Shown here: positions 1 through 7,258 of the stretch, piece after piece
Numbering within the stretch: the first letter of the stretch is position 1
Layout of the letters: every line of letters begins with the position of its first letter
Assembly (NCBI GenBank): GCA_005884305.1
Contig: VAYL01000152.1
Coordinates: 27,018-37,876, forward strand
Reading direction: 5' to 3'
DNA: 10,859 nt
From: Actinomycetota bacterium
GTDB taxonomy: Bacteria; Actinomycetota; Thermoleophilia; Solirubrobacterales; 70-9
Notes under the pieces: model-generated
What the model was told of the DNA's origin: nothing
Seen by the model: the letters and a program-made list of their open reading frames with translations, nothing else
Databases searched by the model: none
Position numbers and translations under genes: made by a program

Positions 1-1313
1 ATGTTCGCCCGCTCGTCGAATCGCGCCTTCAACTCCACCATGCAGACCGCCTGCTTGCCGGCCTCAGCGGCGTCGATCAGCGCCGGTACGAGTGGCGAGT
101 CGGCGCTCGTCCGGTAGACCGTCTGCTTGATGGCGAGCACGTCCGGATCGCTGACCGCCTGTTTGACGAACCGCTCCACCGACGACGCGAACGAGTCATA
201 GGGGTGATGCACGAGGATGTCCCCCTCGCGCATCGTCGCGAACAGGTCCGCGAGCTCCTCGTCCTCGCCGCGCAGCCGCGGCTTCGTCGCTGGCGTGAAT
301 GGGGGATCGCGGAGCTCGCTGAATCCGGGGAGGGCGACAACGTCCCACATATCTGACATATCGAGCAGCCCGTCGACCGCATACAGCTGCCGCTCCTCGA
401 TCCTCAGAGCGGTCTGCAGCTGATCGCGCAGTCGCGGGTTCATCGTCCGCTCCACCTCCAGACGCACCACCTCGCCGAAGCGCCGCCGGCGAAGCTCCTC
501 CTCCACGGCCTGAAGCAGGTCGTCGGCCTCGTCTGAGACGTCGTAATCGGTGTCCCTGGTCAGGCGGAAGAAGGCGTAGTCGGTCACCTCCATCCCCGGG
601 AACAGCGACGGAAGGTTGGCGGCGATCACGTCCTCGAGCGGAACCAGGGTGGCGCCGCCCTCGCCGATCTCGATGAAGCGCCCGAGGAGCTCCTTCGGCA
701 CCTTGACCCGCGCGAAGACCTCGGTCCCCTGGACAGGATCGTGCAGGCTCACCGCCAGGCTGAGCGACAGGTTCGAGATGTACGGGAAGGGGCGTCCAAG
801 GCCGATGGCGAGCGGCGTCAGCGCCGGGAAGATGCTCGACTCATAGATCCGCTCCAGCTCGAGCCGCTCCGGCGGACTCGCGCGGTCTGGGGAGATCAGC
901 CTGATGCCGTGCTCCGCCAGCGCCGGGCGAAGGTCGCGCGCGAAGCACCGCGTCAGCCGGTCGCGCTGGCGCAGAACCCGTTCGCGGATCGCGTCGATCT
1001 GCTCCGAGGCGCTCAGCCCATCGGCGCCTCGGGCGTCCATTCCGGCCTCGAGCTGGTCGTGCAGGTTGGCGACACGCACCATGAAGAACTCGTCAAGGCC
1101 GGACTCCCAGATCGCGCAGAACTTGACCCGCTCGAGCAGCGCCACCGACGGATCCTCGGCGAGCTGCAGGACCCGGTCGCTGAAGTCGAGCCACGACAGC
1201 TCGCGGTTGAAGTAGAGCGAGGAATCCTCGAGGTCAACCGGGGCTCCCTCGGCCCTGGGCTCTACGCGCTGGATCCTCTCGGCGGCGGCGTGCTGTGCGT
1301 CGGGAGGCTCCAT
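1..1313 (-). CDS. ppk1: Polyphosphate kinase 1, N-terminal part (truncated by window edge)
   Basis: Ppk1 reversibly transfers the gamma phosphate of ATP onto inorganic polyphosphate. I translated this frame by hand from the ATG at 1313; it stays open for 437 codons to the left edge. The N-terminal domain opens with YFNRELSWLDF (residues 34-44), followed by a segment reading LLERVKFCAIWESGLDEFF. The middle domain contains FPALTPLAIGLGRPFPYIS. The first catalytic C-terminal domain begins near HHPYDSF (369-375), followed by VLAIKQTVYR and, at the very edge, VELKARFDERAN. Typical Ppk1 is about 690 residues, so the rest of the catalytic domains, including the autophosphorylated histidine, lies outside the window. 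The start is 37 bp after the M1 peptidase stop, with no strong Shine-Dalgarno. No closer in-frame ATG/GTG was seen upstream. It is the last gene of the collinear phosphate/polyphosphate block. Family assignment is very secure. Confidence 0.96.
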   Translation of the reverse strand, partial: MEPPDAQHAAAERIQRVEPRAEGAPVDLEDSSLYFNRELSWLDFSDRVLQLAEDPSVALLERVKFCAIWESGLDEFFMVRVANLHDQLEAGMDARGADGLSASEQIDAIRERVLRQRDRLTRCFARDLRPALAEHGIRLISPDRASPPERLELERIYESSIFPALTPLAIGLGRPFPYISNLSLSLAVSLHDPVQGTEVFARVKVPKELLGRFIEIGEGGATLVPLEDVIAANLPSLFPGMEVTDYAFFRLTRDTDYDVSDEADDLLQAVEEELRRRRFGEVVRLEVERTMNPRLRDQLQTALRIEERQLYAVDGLLDMSDMWDVVALPGFSELRDPPFTPATKPRLRGEDEELADLFATMREGDILVHHPYDSFASSVERFVKQAVSDPDVLAIKQTVYRTSADSPLVPALIDAAEAGKQAVCMVELKARFDERAN

Positions 1314-1350
1314 TGGCGACCCGGGTGATGCTACCGGCGAACCCTTAGGC

Positions 1351-2826
1351 TCATCTGAGCTGATCGAGCGCTGCCATGGGCCGCCCGGCTCCCTCACCAG
1401 ATCTGTGATCCGTTGGCAGCGAGCGGGCCGAGCTCGCCCAGCCCCGCGGCTTGCCGGGACGGTAGAGCCACACGTGGAAGAAGTGGCCGAGGTCCTGGCC
1501 GCTGTCGGCCTCGGCGAGATCGATGAACTGCTTGGTGCCCGCGTTGCCGTAGGCGTGCTGGCGCGCCCAGTCGCGAAGGATCTGGAAGAACGTCTGCGTT
1601 CCCACGTGCTGGCGCAGGGCCTCGAGGGCCATACCGCCGCGGGCGTAGATCGAGGTGACGAAGAGGTTCCGCGGGCCGCCTGGATCAGCCGGTGGCGGAT
1701 CCCAGAACGCGCGGTCATTGGGTCCGTGCTTCGCATAGAGACGGTTGAAGGTCTGGCGGGTCGTGTCTCCGCCCTGGTGCTCCACCCAACTCCACTCCGC
1801 CCAGGTCGCGAATCCCTCGTTCAGCCAGATCTGATGCCAGCGCCGGAGCGACACGGAGTCGCCGAACCATTGATGCGCGAGCTCATGCGCCACGGTGCGG
1901 CTGTCGGGAGCGATGTCGTAGATCGGGCGCGTCTGCGTCTCGAGCGCGTAACCCACATTTGGCGCGTGATCGACGGTGCCGCCCGTCGTGCCGAACGGGT
2001 AGGTGCCGAAGCGCGTCGCGAACAGTTTGAGCATGGCCGGCATCCTCGCGAGCGTGGCCGCCGCCTCCGATTCGCGCGGGTCGATCGCGACGACCGAGGG
2101 GATGCCGTCGATCCGCGGCTGCTTGACGCTGAAGTTGCCGGTCGTCACGGTCGCGAGGTAGGTCGCCATGGGCGCCTCCTCGTCCCAGACAAAGGTCTTG
2201 TGCCGGCCGTGAACGATCCTCTTCACGAGCTCCCCGTTTGAGATCGCGGCCTTCCCCTTGGGCACGGTGACCCTGATGCGGTAGGCGGCCTTGTCGGTCA
2301 GAAGGTCGTTGCAGGGAAACCAGCTCGGAGCCCCCTGCGGCTCGCCGGCCACGAAGGCGCCGTCGTCGGTGGGGATCCAGCCGTCCTCGGATCCGTCCGG
2401 GTCGATCACGGGCCGCGGATGGCCGTGGTAGTGGACTCGGACATCGAACCGGCTCCCCTTCCGCAGCCCGTGGCGTGGGGTGATCTTGAGCTCCTGGCCC
2501 CGGCGCGCATAACGCGCCCTCTTTCCGTGCACCGACAGGCCCTTGATGTCCAGATGGCGGAAGTCGAGGTCGAAGCGCGAGAGGGATTTCTTCGCGCGGG
2601 CGCGAATAGTCGCCTTGCCCACGAGCCGGTTGACGGAGGGCTGATAACGGAGGTTGAGGTTGTAGCGCGAGACGTCGTAGCCGCCGTTCCCCGCCTTCGG
2701 GAAATAGGGATCGCCGCCCGAGGGCGAGCCCTTTACGAACGCCGCCTGCGCGGCGGCCGGGGTCACCCCCGCGAGCACCGCGATCGCGAGCCCAGCAACC
2801 GCAGCGCGCAGCCGGCCCGAGAGCAT
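1351..2826 (-). CDS. Secreted M1-family zinc metallopeptidase
   Basis: This is a 491-residue gluzincin of the M1 (aminopeptidase N-like) family. Residues 1-28 form a Sec signal peptide: a basic start (MLSGRLRAAV), a hydrophobic core and a likely cut after AQA28. The zinc site is HELAH at 314-318, with the third ligand Glu337 in LNEGF. Tyr394 (TSIYARGGMALEAL) fits the catalytic tyrosine. The substrate-N-terminus motif, GAMEN in classical members, reads YALETQ (293-298), a variant I associate with actinobacterial M1 enzymes. The protein is short: it has the N-terminal beta domain and catalytic domain but lacks the large C-terminal helical domain of PepN. It ends in a basic tail of about 30 residues after WLYRPGKP. 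The start ATG shares its A with the upstream stop (TGATG, 2824-2828), implying translational coupling to the HD gene. Substrate is unknown, and its link to phosphate metabolism is only positional. Confidence 0.93.
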   Translation of the reverse strand: MLSGRLRAAVAGLAIAVLAGVTPAAAQAAFVKGSPSGGDPYFPKAGNGGYDVSRYNLNLRYQPSVNRLVGKATIRARAKKSLSRFDLDFRHLDIKGLSVHGKRARYARRGQELKITPRHGLRKGSRFDVRVHYHGHPRPVIDPDGSEDGWIPTDDGAFVAGEPQGAPSWFPCNDLLTDKAAYRIRVTVPKGKAAISNGELVKRIVHGRHKTFVWDEEAPMATYLATVTTGNFSVKQPRIDGIPSVVAIDPRESEAAATLARMPAMLKLFATRFGTYPFGTTGGTVDHAPNVGYALETQTRPIYDIAPDSRTVAHELAHQWFGDSVSLRRWHQIWLNEGFATWAEWSWVEHQGGDTTRQTFNRLYAKHGPNDRAFWDPPPADPGGPRNLFVTSIYARGGMALEALRQHVGTQTFFQILRDWARQHAYGNAGTKQFIDLAEADSGQDLGHFFHVWLYRPGKPRGWASSARSLPTDHRSGEGAGRPMAALDQLR

Positions 2827-3455
2827 CAGCAGGGCTCGGCCTCGAGCAGGCGATCAAGCTCGGCGAACGTCCTGGAGAGCTCGTCGGCCAGCGGCCCCGG
2901 GCGCAGCTCGCGGAACCGCCGCGCGAGCGATCCGTAGTACCAACCGACGTCCTCGGCGGTCTTGCCGGTCCGCGCCCACTGCTCGGCGCCGCGGATGCGA
3001 TATCCGCGGATCATGCTCCGGGTGTTGTCGAGCTTGTCGGCGAGGGAGACGAGGAGCGCTCCCGGGGATGCGTCGTCGAGGCTACGGATGTAGGCCTCCT
3101 TGCGTCGCCGCCACGGCGGTTTCGGGTCCCCGTAGCTGTCGGTGCACTCGTCGACGATGTCGGCCACGACGTGCCCGTACCGGTTGCGGATGTCGGTCAG
3201 GCGCTCGAGCCCGCCCTGGTCCTCCACGGCGTCGTGCAGCAGGGCGGCGATCGCCACGTCCTCTGACCCTCCGTCCTGGATCACCAGCCCGGCCACCCGC
3301 AGCAGGTGGCCGATGTACGGCTGCTCGTCGCTTCCACGCAGCTGTCCCGAGTGGACGCGCGTCGTATATCCGAGAGCGTCCACGAATCGATCGCCCAGCT
3401 CCTCCGCGCGGACCGTCCCGGACCTCAGGGCAACTGGCGCCTTCACTGCGGTCAC
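2826..3455 (-). CDS. Small HD-domain alarmone hydrolase (MESH1/SpoT-hydrolase type)
   Basis: This 209-residue stand-alone HD hydrolase probably removes the 3' pyrophosphate from (p)ppGpp using Mn2+. Visible residues fit the RelA/SpoT hydrolase constellation: His35 in HSGQLRGSDEQPYIGH (35-50), His74-Asp75 in ALLHDAVED, Glu78 and Asp79, and Asp140/Asn144 in ADKLDNTRSM. The H-D-x-x-E-D and D-x-x-x-N spacings match the MESH1 hydrolase. No synthetase, TGS or ACT domain follows, so it is hydrolase-only. The GTG at 3455 is the first possible start, because an in-frame TAG lies at 3461-3459; a second GTG at 3446 is an alternative, and neither has a strong Shine-Dalgarno. It lies 26 bp after the CHAD pair, and its TGA overlaps the next ATG. 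Substrate is inferred: MESH1-type enzymes can also dephosphorylate NADPH, and HD proteins can hydrolyse other nucleotides. Confidence 0.88.
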   Translation of the reverse strand: MTAVKAPVALRSGTVRAEELGDRFVDALGYTTRVHSGQLRGSDEQPYIGHLLRVAGLVIQDGGSEDVAIAALLHDAVEDQGGLERLTDIRNRYGHVVADIVDECTDSYGDPKPPWRRRKEAYIRSLDDASPGALLVSLADKLDNTRSMIRGYRIRGAEQWARTGKTAEDVGWYYGSLARRFRELRPGPLADELSRTFAELDRLLEAEPC

Positions 3456-3481
3456 AGGCTAGCGACGGCGACGCCCACCGG

Positions 3482-4117
3482 TCAGGCGCCCGAGACCGTT
3501 CGCTCCCGGGCGTTTGGAGCGGCGGCGAAGCCAGCGCGATCCGCCCCGGTTCGGTGCCCACCTCGGAGGAGAATCAGCTGCTCAGCCGCACGATCCAGGC
3601 GGTCCCACGTGCCCGCTCGCTCGTGCTCGGTCCAAAAGGACTGGAAGCGCTCGAACAGCAGCTCGCGACGCGCCTGCAGATAGACCATGAGGATCTCGAG
3701 GCCGCGATAGGCCGTGCGATGCGGCGCCAGTGCCGCCAGGCCAGGCTCGAGGTCGTCGACCTCGCCCGCGCGCTCGCGAACCGCCGAGGAGTCCGCGTCG
3801 CGAAACTCCTGCAGGTGCCGTTCAACTCGCGGCAACATGACGTCGCAGTCGTGAAGCTCGCCAAGAATCTCCTGGAGGTCGCGAGCGCGTCGTCGCGCGG
3901 TCTGTCCGGGGCGGCCGAAGCAAAACTCGGTGGCCTCCAGCACATAGCGCAGGCGCTTGGCCGCGATGCGCATGTCGTGCTGCTGCTTGACCCCGCCGGG
4001 CTTGAGCGCCTTGGGCGCAAAGGACCGGAGCTCATCCACCCGCACCCGCACGATTCGCGCCGCGTTCTCCGCCAGTGTCCCGGCGGGGTCGAGCTTCTTG
4101 ACCCGCCGCGCCTTCAA
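3482..4117 (-). CDS. CHAD-domain protein, C-terminal hemidomain-like
   Basis: This 211-residue alpha-helical protein is rich in Arg and Lys. CHAD domains bind inorganic polyphosphate through a basic channel. The key signature is HDMRIAAKRLR (47-57), followed by LGELHDCDVML (85-95). In full-length CHAD proteins as I know them, the A-A-K-R-L-R-Y form with L-G-E-x-x-D belongs to the second, C-terminal four-helix bundle. The first 30 residues (LDPAGTLAENAARIVRVRVDEL) parallel the start of the neighbouring CHAD gene. The start is TTG at 4117-4115, overlapping the upstream TGA by four bases (TTGA); an in-frame TGA at 4132-4130 rules out a start further upstream. A GAGG lies about 12 nt before it. 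The C-terminal 25 residues look disordered. A polyphosphate-binding role is inferred from the family and from ppx and ppk nearby; no catalytic function is expected. Confidence 0.88.
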   Translation of the reverse strand: MKARRVKKLDPAGTLAENAARIVRVRVDELRSFAPKALKPGGVKQQHDMRIAAKRLRYVLEATEFCFGRPGQTARRRARDLQEILGELHDCDVMLPRVERHLQEFRDADSSAVRERAGEVDDLEPGLAALAPHRTAYRGLEILMVYLQARRELLFERFQSFWTEHERAGTWDRLDRAAEQLILLRGGHRTGADRAGFAAAPNARERTVSGA

Positions 4118-4599
4118 CTGGAGACCGCCTCAGCCTCCACGACCAGCTCCGAAAGCCGCTCGGTGAGAGCTGCCAGGCGCTGCGGCTGCACGAAGGCTTC
4201 GAGGCTGGCGTTCGCGTCCGCCTGCTCGGCGCGAATCTGCTCGACGAGGCTGGCGACGCCAGGGCGATCCGGATTCGCCAGCCCAGCCGCGAAGCTCTCC
4301 AGGGTCGCAATCGCGATGTCCGCGTCGCGCCGCTCGCCCAGGGCGTCCGCGATCGACTTGACCTCCGCGAGGGCCTTCTTGTACCCGGCTGCTGGGAAGC
4401 ACGGCTCGAAGACCTCGAGCGCGGCGCGAAGCCGCCGCGTTGCGACGCGCATGTCATGCACCCGCTCGATGTCGGTCACGTTAAGAACGTCGCGGGAGTG
4501 ATCCGCGAGCTCTCTAGCCCGAACGGCCACCACATTCGCGGCGGCTGATGCGTAGGACTGGTCGGGATCGAGTCCTTCGATCGGGCGCGGCTTCGCCAC
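4114..4599 (-). CDS. CHAD-domain protein, N-terminal hemidomain-like
   Basis: This 161-residue basic helical protein carries the CHAD signature HDMRVATRRLRAALEVF (48-64) and LGERRDADIAI (87-97). The A-T-R-R-L-R form is what I associate with the first half of canonical CHAD domains, which contain two related four-helix bundles. The protein is about half the usual CHAD length and stops exactly where the linker between bundles would lie. The downstream gene supplies the second-half motif set. GTG at 4599 is the first possible start, because an in-frame TAG lies just upstream (4611-4609); an AGGG about 7 nt before it can serve as Shine-Dalgarno. It follows ppx by 44 bp. The likely role is polyphosphate binding, perhaps as a complex with the product of the overlapping gene. 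A split gene, a frameshifted single gene, or two genuinely separate CHAD proteins are the options. Confidence 0.88.
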   Translation of the reverse strand: MAKPRPIEGLDPDQSYASAAANVVAVRARELADHSRDVLNVTDIERVHDMRVATRRLRAALEVFEPCFPAAGYKKALAEVKSIADALGERRDADIAIATLESFAAGLANPDRPGVASLVEQIRAEQADANASLEAFVQPQRLAALTERLSELVVEAEAVSS

Positions 4600-4643
4600 G
4601 CCCGGACCCTAGCGCGGGCCCATTGAATTTTCTGCGAGGAGCC

Positions 4644-5543
4644 CTAGGCAGCCAGGGCCTTCTTCGCACCGTCAGTCGCCCCGTTCAGGAGCGTGAGAAT
4701 CACGCCCTCGCGCAGGCCCCCCTTGCCGATCTGAAGGGGCTGACCCAGAAGCTCGGAGAGCTTCTCCAGCAGGAGCACACCGGTCGGCAGGATCCGGACC
4801 CGGCGCGGGTCGAGCTCGAAGCGCTTCGCGACGTCGGCGATGGGGTCACCCGTGAGGACCCGGATCGCGCGTTCCAGCGTCTCGTACTCGAGCACGGCTC
4901 CGACCAGGGAGCGGAGCGAGGTCGCACTGCCGCCGACCGCGACCGCCTGGGCCGGCCGGTCGAACTCCACGTCCGCGAAGAAGTCGCCAATGGCGTCGCG
5001 GACAGCGCGGATCTCGGCCGGAGCCGGCGGATCCTGGCGCAGCAACTCGTCAGCCAGCGAGCCCGACCCGATCTTGAACGAGCGCACAGACCGCACCCCA
5101 TCCGGAACGGTCCCGAAGACCACCTCGGAGGAGCCACCCCCGACATCAACGACCGCGACCTCCCCCTCAACGGGATGCGTCTTCGTGGCACCGATGAAGG
5201 CGAGTCGGCCCTCCTCGTGTTCGCTGAGCACGTCCACATCCACGTTCGCCACGCGGTTGATCTCAGCGATGATCTCGTCACGGTTTGCGGCCTCGCGAAT
5301 GGCCGCCGTGGCGACCGTGCGGATCGCCTCCGCTCCCACCTCCTGAGCGAGGCGGACCTGCGTGGCGACGACGTCGGCCACCTCATCGATCTTTGCCTGG
5401 TCGATCGCGCCGTCGTGCTGAGAGGCCTTGTCGATGCGTGTGTACGCACGCTGCTCCATGACCTTGCGGAGCTGGCCGTCCTGGGGCTCGGCAACCAGCA
5501 CCCTGGTCGTGTTCGAGCCGATGTCGATCGCCGCGCACAGCAC
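4644..5543 (-). CDS. ppx: Exopolyphosphatase, short Ppx/GppA type
   Basis: This 299-residue member of the Ppx/GppA branch of the ASKHA (actin/hexokinase/Hsp70) fold is predicted to release phosphate from polyphosphate chain ends. The first phosphate-binding loop is AAIDIGSNTTRVLVAE (4-19). The second is VVDVGGGSSEVVFG (131-144). SEHEEGRLAF (107-116) carries the conserved glutamate pair that includes the general base, and GKGGLREGVIL (273-283) is the C-terminal family motif. It stops at about 300 residues, so it lacks the C-terminal HD domain of the long E. coli Ppx/GppA forms, as in the short actinobacterial enzymes. The GTG start at 5543 is supported by GGAGG at 5550-5554 with a 6-nt spacer. 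It lies 63 bp after phoU and 44 bp before the CHAD pair. GppA-like pppGpp phosphatase activity cannot be excluded from sequence alone. Confidence 0.93.
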   Translation of the reverse strand: MLCAAIDIGSNTTRVLVAEPQDGQLRKVMEQRAYTRIDKASQHDGAIDQAKIDEVADVVATQVRLAQEVGAEAIRTVATAAIREAANRDEIIAEINRVANVDVDVLSEHEEGRLAFIGATKTHPVEGEVAVVDVGGGSSEVVFGTVPDGVRSVRSFKIGSGSLADELLRQDPPAPAEIRAVRDAIGDFFADVEFDRPAQAVAVGGSATSLRSLVGAVLEYETLERAIRVLTGDPIADVAKRFELDPRRVRILPTGVLLLEKLSELLGQPLQIGKGGLREGVILTLLNGATDGAKKALAA

Positions 5544-5606
5544 CCGGGGCCTCCGCCGCGATCTTGTCAGACCGCACGGATGCGGCCCGCGGGTTCGAAC
5601 TTGGAC

Positions 5607-6320
5607 CTACGGCGAGGACTGAGGCTCTATCGCCGGCTCCTCAGGATGGGACGCGTCCTCGAACTCGCGGAAGAGCCCGGTAACCACGAACGCCACCTGT
5701 TCACCGACGTCGACGGCGTTGTCGCCGATGCGTTCGAGGGCGCGAGCGACGAGGAGCATCGTCATCGCCCACTCACGGCGGTCGTGCTCGTCGCCGATCT
5801 CGATCGCGATCTGAAAGCACTCCCTGTTCAGGTTGTCAACCACGTCGTCCTGGCGAACGAGGTCGCGCGCAAGATCGACGTTGCGGTCCCCGAACGCGCT
5901 CTTCGCCTGGCGGATCTCCGCCCGGATCGCTCCCCCCATCGTGACGAGGTTCCCGGTCATGCGCTCGTCCGCCGGCGGTTCGTGGCCCGCAATCGGAATC
6001 AGCTTGGCGATGTTCACGCACTGGTCGCCCATGCGCTCGATGTTCTTCATCACGTGAAGGAGCGCTGAGATCAGCCTCAGATCCGTAGCGACCGGCGCCT
6101 GGGTGGCGAGCAGCGTGAGCACCTGTTGGTGGATCTCGAGGTAGCGCCCGTCGATGACGTCGTCGTCGGCGATCACTAGCTCCGCGAGCTCGATGTCCTG
6201 GTGCTGAATCGCCTCGACGGTCCGGTCCAGCGCCGCCACGACCAGGTCGAGGCCGTCGAGGGCCCGCGCCTCGAGCCGCTCGAGTTCCTCCCGGTACTCG
6301 TGTCTGGTCTCGATCTCCAT
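5607..6320 (-). CDS. phoU: Phosphate transport system regulatory protein PhoU
   Basis: PhoU is a cytoplasmic peripheral protein that couples the PstSCAB transporter to the Pho two-component system, keeping signalling off when phosphate is plentiful. The 237-residue product has two tandem three-helix PhoU repeats. Each has an acidic metal-cluster motif: ADDDVID (51-57) with ERMGDQ (95-100) in the first, and QDDVVDNL (157-164) with ERIGDN (196-201) in the second. Length is normal for the family. The same frame is open further upstream inside pstB, but the true start is ATG at 6320, which shares its base with the pstB stop (TGATG) and begins the recognisable family sequence (METH-less start [13 protein letters not shown]). 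A GGGAAG lies about 8 nt upstream. The last 15 residues are a loose acidic/proline tail. The one-base overlap implies translational coupling with pstB. Confidence 0.95.
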   Translation of the reverse strand: MEIETRHEYREELERLEARALDGLDLVVAALDRTVEAIQHQDIELAELVIADDDVIDGRYLEIHQQVLTLLATQAPVATDLRLISALLHVMKNIERMGDQCVNIAKLIPIAGHEPPADERMTGNLVTMGGAIRAEIRQAKSAFGDRNVDLARDLVRQDDVVDNLNRECFQIAIEIGDEHDRREWAMTMLLVARALERIGDNAVDVGEQVAFVVTGLFREFEDASHPEEPAIEPQSSP

Positions 6321-7222
6321 CAGCCGAACTTCCCGGTCACGTACTGCTCCGTTCGCTCGTCGTCCGGGTTCGTGAACATCTTCTCCGTCGGGCCGACCTC
6401 GACCAGCTCTCCGCTCAGCATGAAGGCGGTCGTGTCGGCGACCCGGCCCGCCTGCTGCATGTTGTGCGTAACAACCGCGATCGTGACCCGCTGCTTGAGC
6501 TGACCGATGAGCTCCTCGATCTTGAGGGTGGCCACCGGGTCGAGGGCGGAGCAGGGCTCGTCCATCAGCAGGACTGCGGGCTCGACCGCGAGGGCCCGCG
6601 CGATGCAGAGGCGCTGCTGCTGCCCGCCGGACAGGCTCATCCCGGGCTCCGACAACCTGCCCTCGACCTCGTCCCATAGCCCTGCTGCCTCGAGCGCCGC
6701 GTTGACGCGGTCGGTGATCTCGTCACGCGGGGTGCCGGTGAAGCGGAGCCCCGCGGCGACGTTGTCGAAGATCGACATGGTCGGGAACGGGTTCGCCTTC
6801 TGGAAGACCATCCCGACGAAGCGACGAACCGCGACGACGTCGACCCCGGGGCCGCGCAGATCGACGTCGTCGAGCAGGACACGCCCCTGCGAGCGCGCGC
6901 CGGGGATCTCCTCGTGCATCCGGTTGACGCAGCGGACCATCGTCGACTTCCCGCAGCCCGACGGTCCGATGATCGCTGTGACTTTTCCCGGCTCGAACGA
7001 CAGGTTCACGCCCTTGACCGCATGGTTGGAGCCGTAATACGCGTGCAGGTCCTCGAGGCGGATATGGCGCGTCGCATGCATCCGCTCGAGGCCCGACGCG
7101 GGGGTCTCGCTCGATTGCTGGGGCGGTGAGGCCGGCGCCGGTGCCTCCGCCGGACGCGGGATGCGAGACGTGATCTCGTCCTTGCGATCGACCACCGTCA
7201 CATCACTCGGTTCGTAGTCCAT
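6320..7222 (-). CDS. pstB: Phosphate ABC transporter ATP-binding protein PstB
   Basis: PstB is the ATPase that powers phosphate import through PstC and PstA on the inner face of the membrane. In 300 residues it shows Walker [10 protein letters not shown] (86-94), the Q-loop Gln141 (FQKANPFP), the ABC signature LSGGQQQR (197-204), Walker B VLLMDEP (217-223), the D-loop SALD and the switch histidine His253 (THNM). [13 protein letters not shown] near residue 62 and a C-terminus ending QYVTGKFG are typical of PstB. About 50 residues, rich in Pro, Ala and charged residues, precede the ABC domain; most PstB proteins of about 250-260 residues lack these. The ATG at 7222 is favoured by AAGGGAG six bases upstream. 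ATG at 7081 (residue 48) is a weaker alternative giving a standard-length protein. It lies 36 bp after pstA and overlaps phoU by one base. Confidence 0.96.
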   Translation of the reverse strand: MDYEPSDVTVVDRKDEITSRIPRPAEAPAPASPPQQSSETPASGLERMHATRHIRLEDLHAYYGSNHAVKGVNLSFEPGKVTAIIGPSGCGKSTMVRCVNRMHEEIPGARSQGRVLLDDVDLRGPGVDVVAVRRFVGMVFQKANPFPTMSIFDNVAAGLRFTGTPRDEITDRVNAALEAAGLWDEVEGRLSEPGMSLSGGQQQRLCIARALAVEPAVLLMDEPCSALDPVATLKIEELIGQLKQRVTIAVVTHNMQQAGRVADTTAFMLSGELVEVGPTEKMFTNPDDERTEQYVTGKFG

Positions 7223-7228
7223 TCGGCG

Positions 7229-7235
7229 CTCCCTT
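7229..7235 (-). promoter_or_regulatory. pstB ribosome-binding site
   Basis: AAGGGAG lies six bases before the ATG at 7222 and is among the best Shine-Dalgarno matches in the window. It supports translation of the unusual N-terminal extension of PstB. The alternative ATG at 7081 has only a weak GAGCGG ahead of it. Confidence 0.7.
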
Positions 7236-7258
7236 GGGTGGTGCGGGGGTTTGCATGA

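Noticed and set aside
2826..3455. The HD protein as a detached C-terminal domain of the short Ppx
   Set aside because: Its His/Asp/Glu/Asn spacing and the HSGQ...PYIGH segment match the RelA/SpoT hydrolase family rather than the Ppx/GppA C-terminal domain.
3068..4501. 477-codon plus-strand frame opposite the HD and CHAD genes
   Set aside because: It has no domain signature, and the minus-strand frames carry clear catalytic or family motifs.
5572..5600. TTCGAA motif and a small CCGCA/TGCGG hairpin in the phoU-ppx gap, suggesting a tRNA T-arm or terminator
   Set aside because: The bases flanking TTCGAAC do not pair as a T-stem, and no acceptor or anticodon arm fits in 63 bp. The 5-bp hairpin has no U-tract and is expected by chance at this G+C.
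4548..6068. Long plus-strand open frame of 506 codons opposite ppx and phoU
   Set aside because: It lies antisense to two clearly recognisable genes, and its translation is Arg/Asp/Leu-rich with no family motif. Such frames are expected from G/C-rich third positions.
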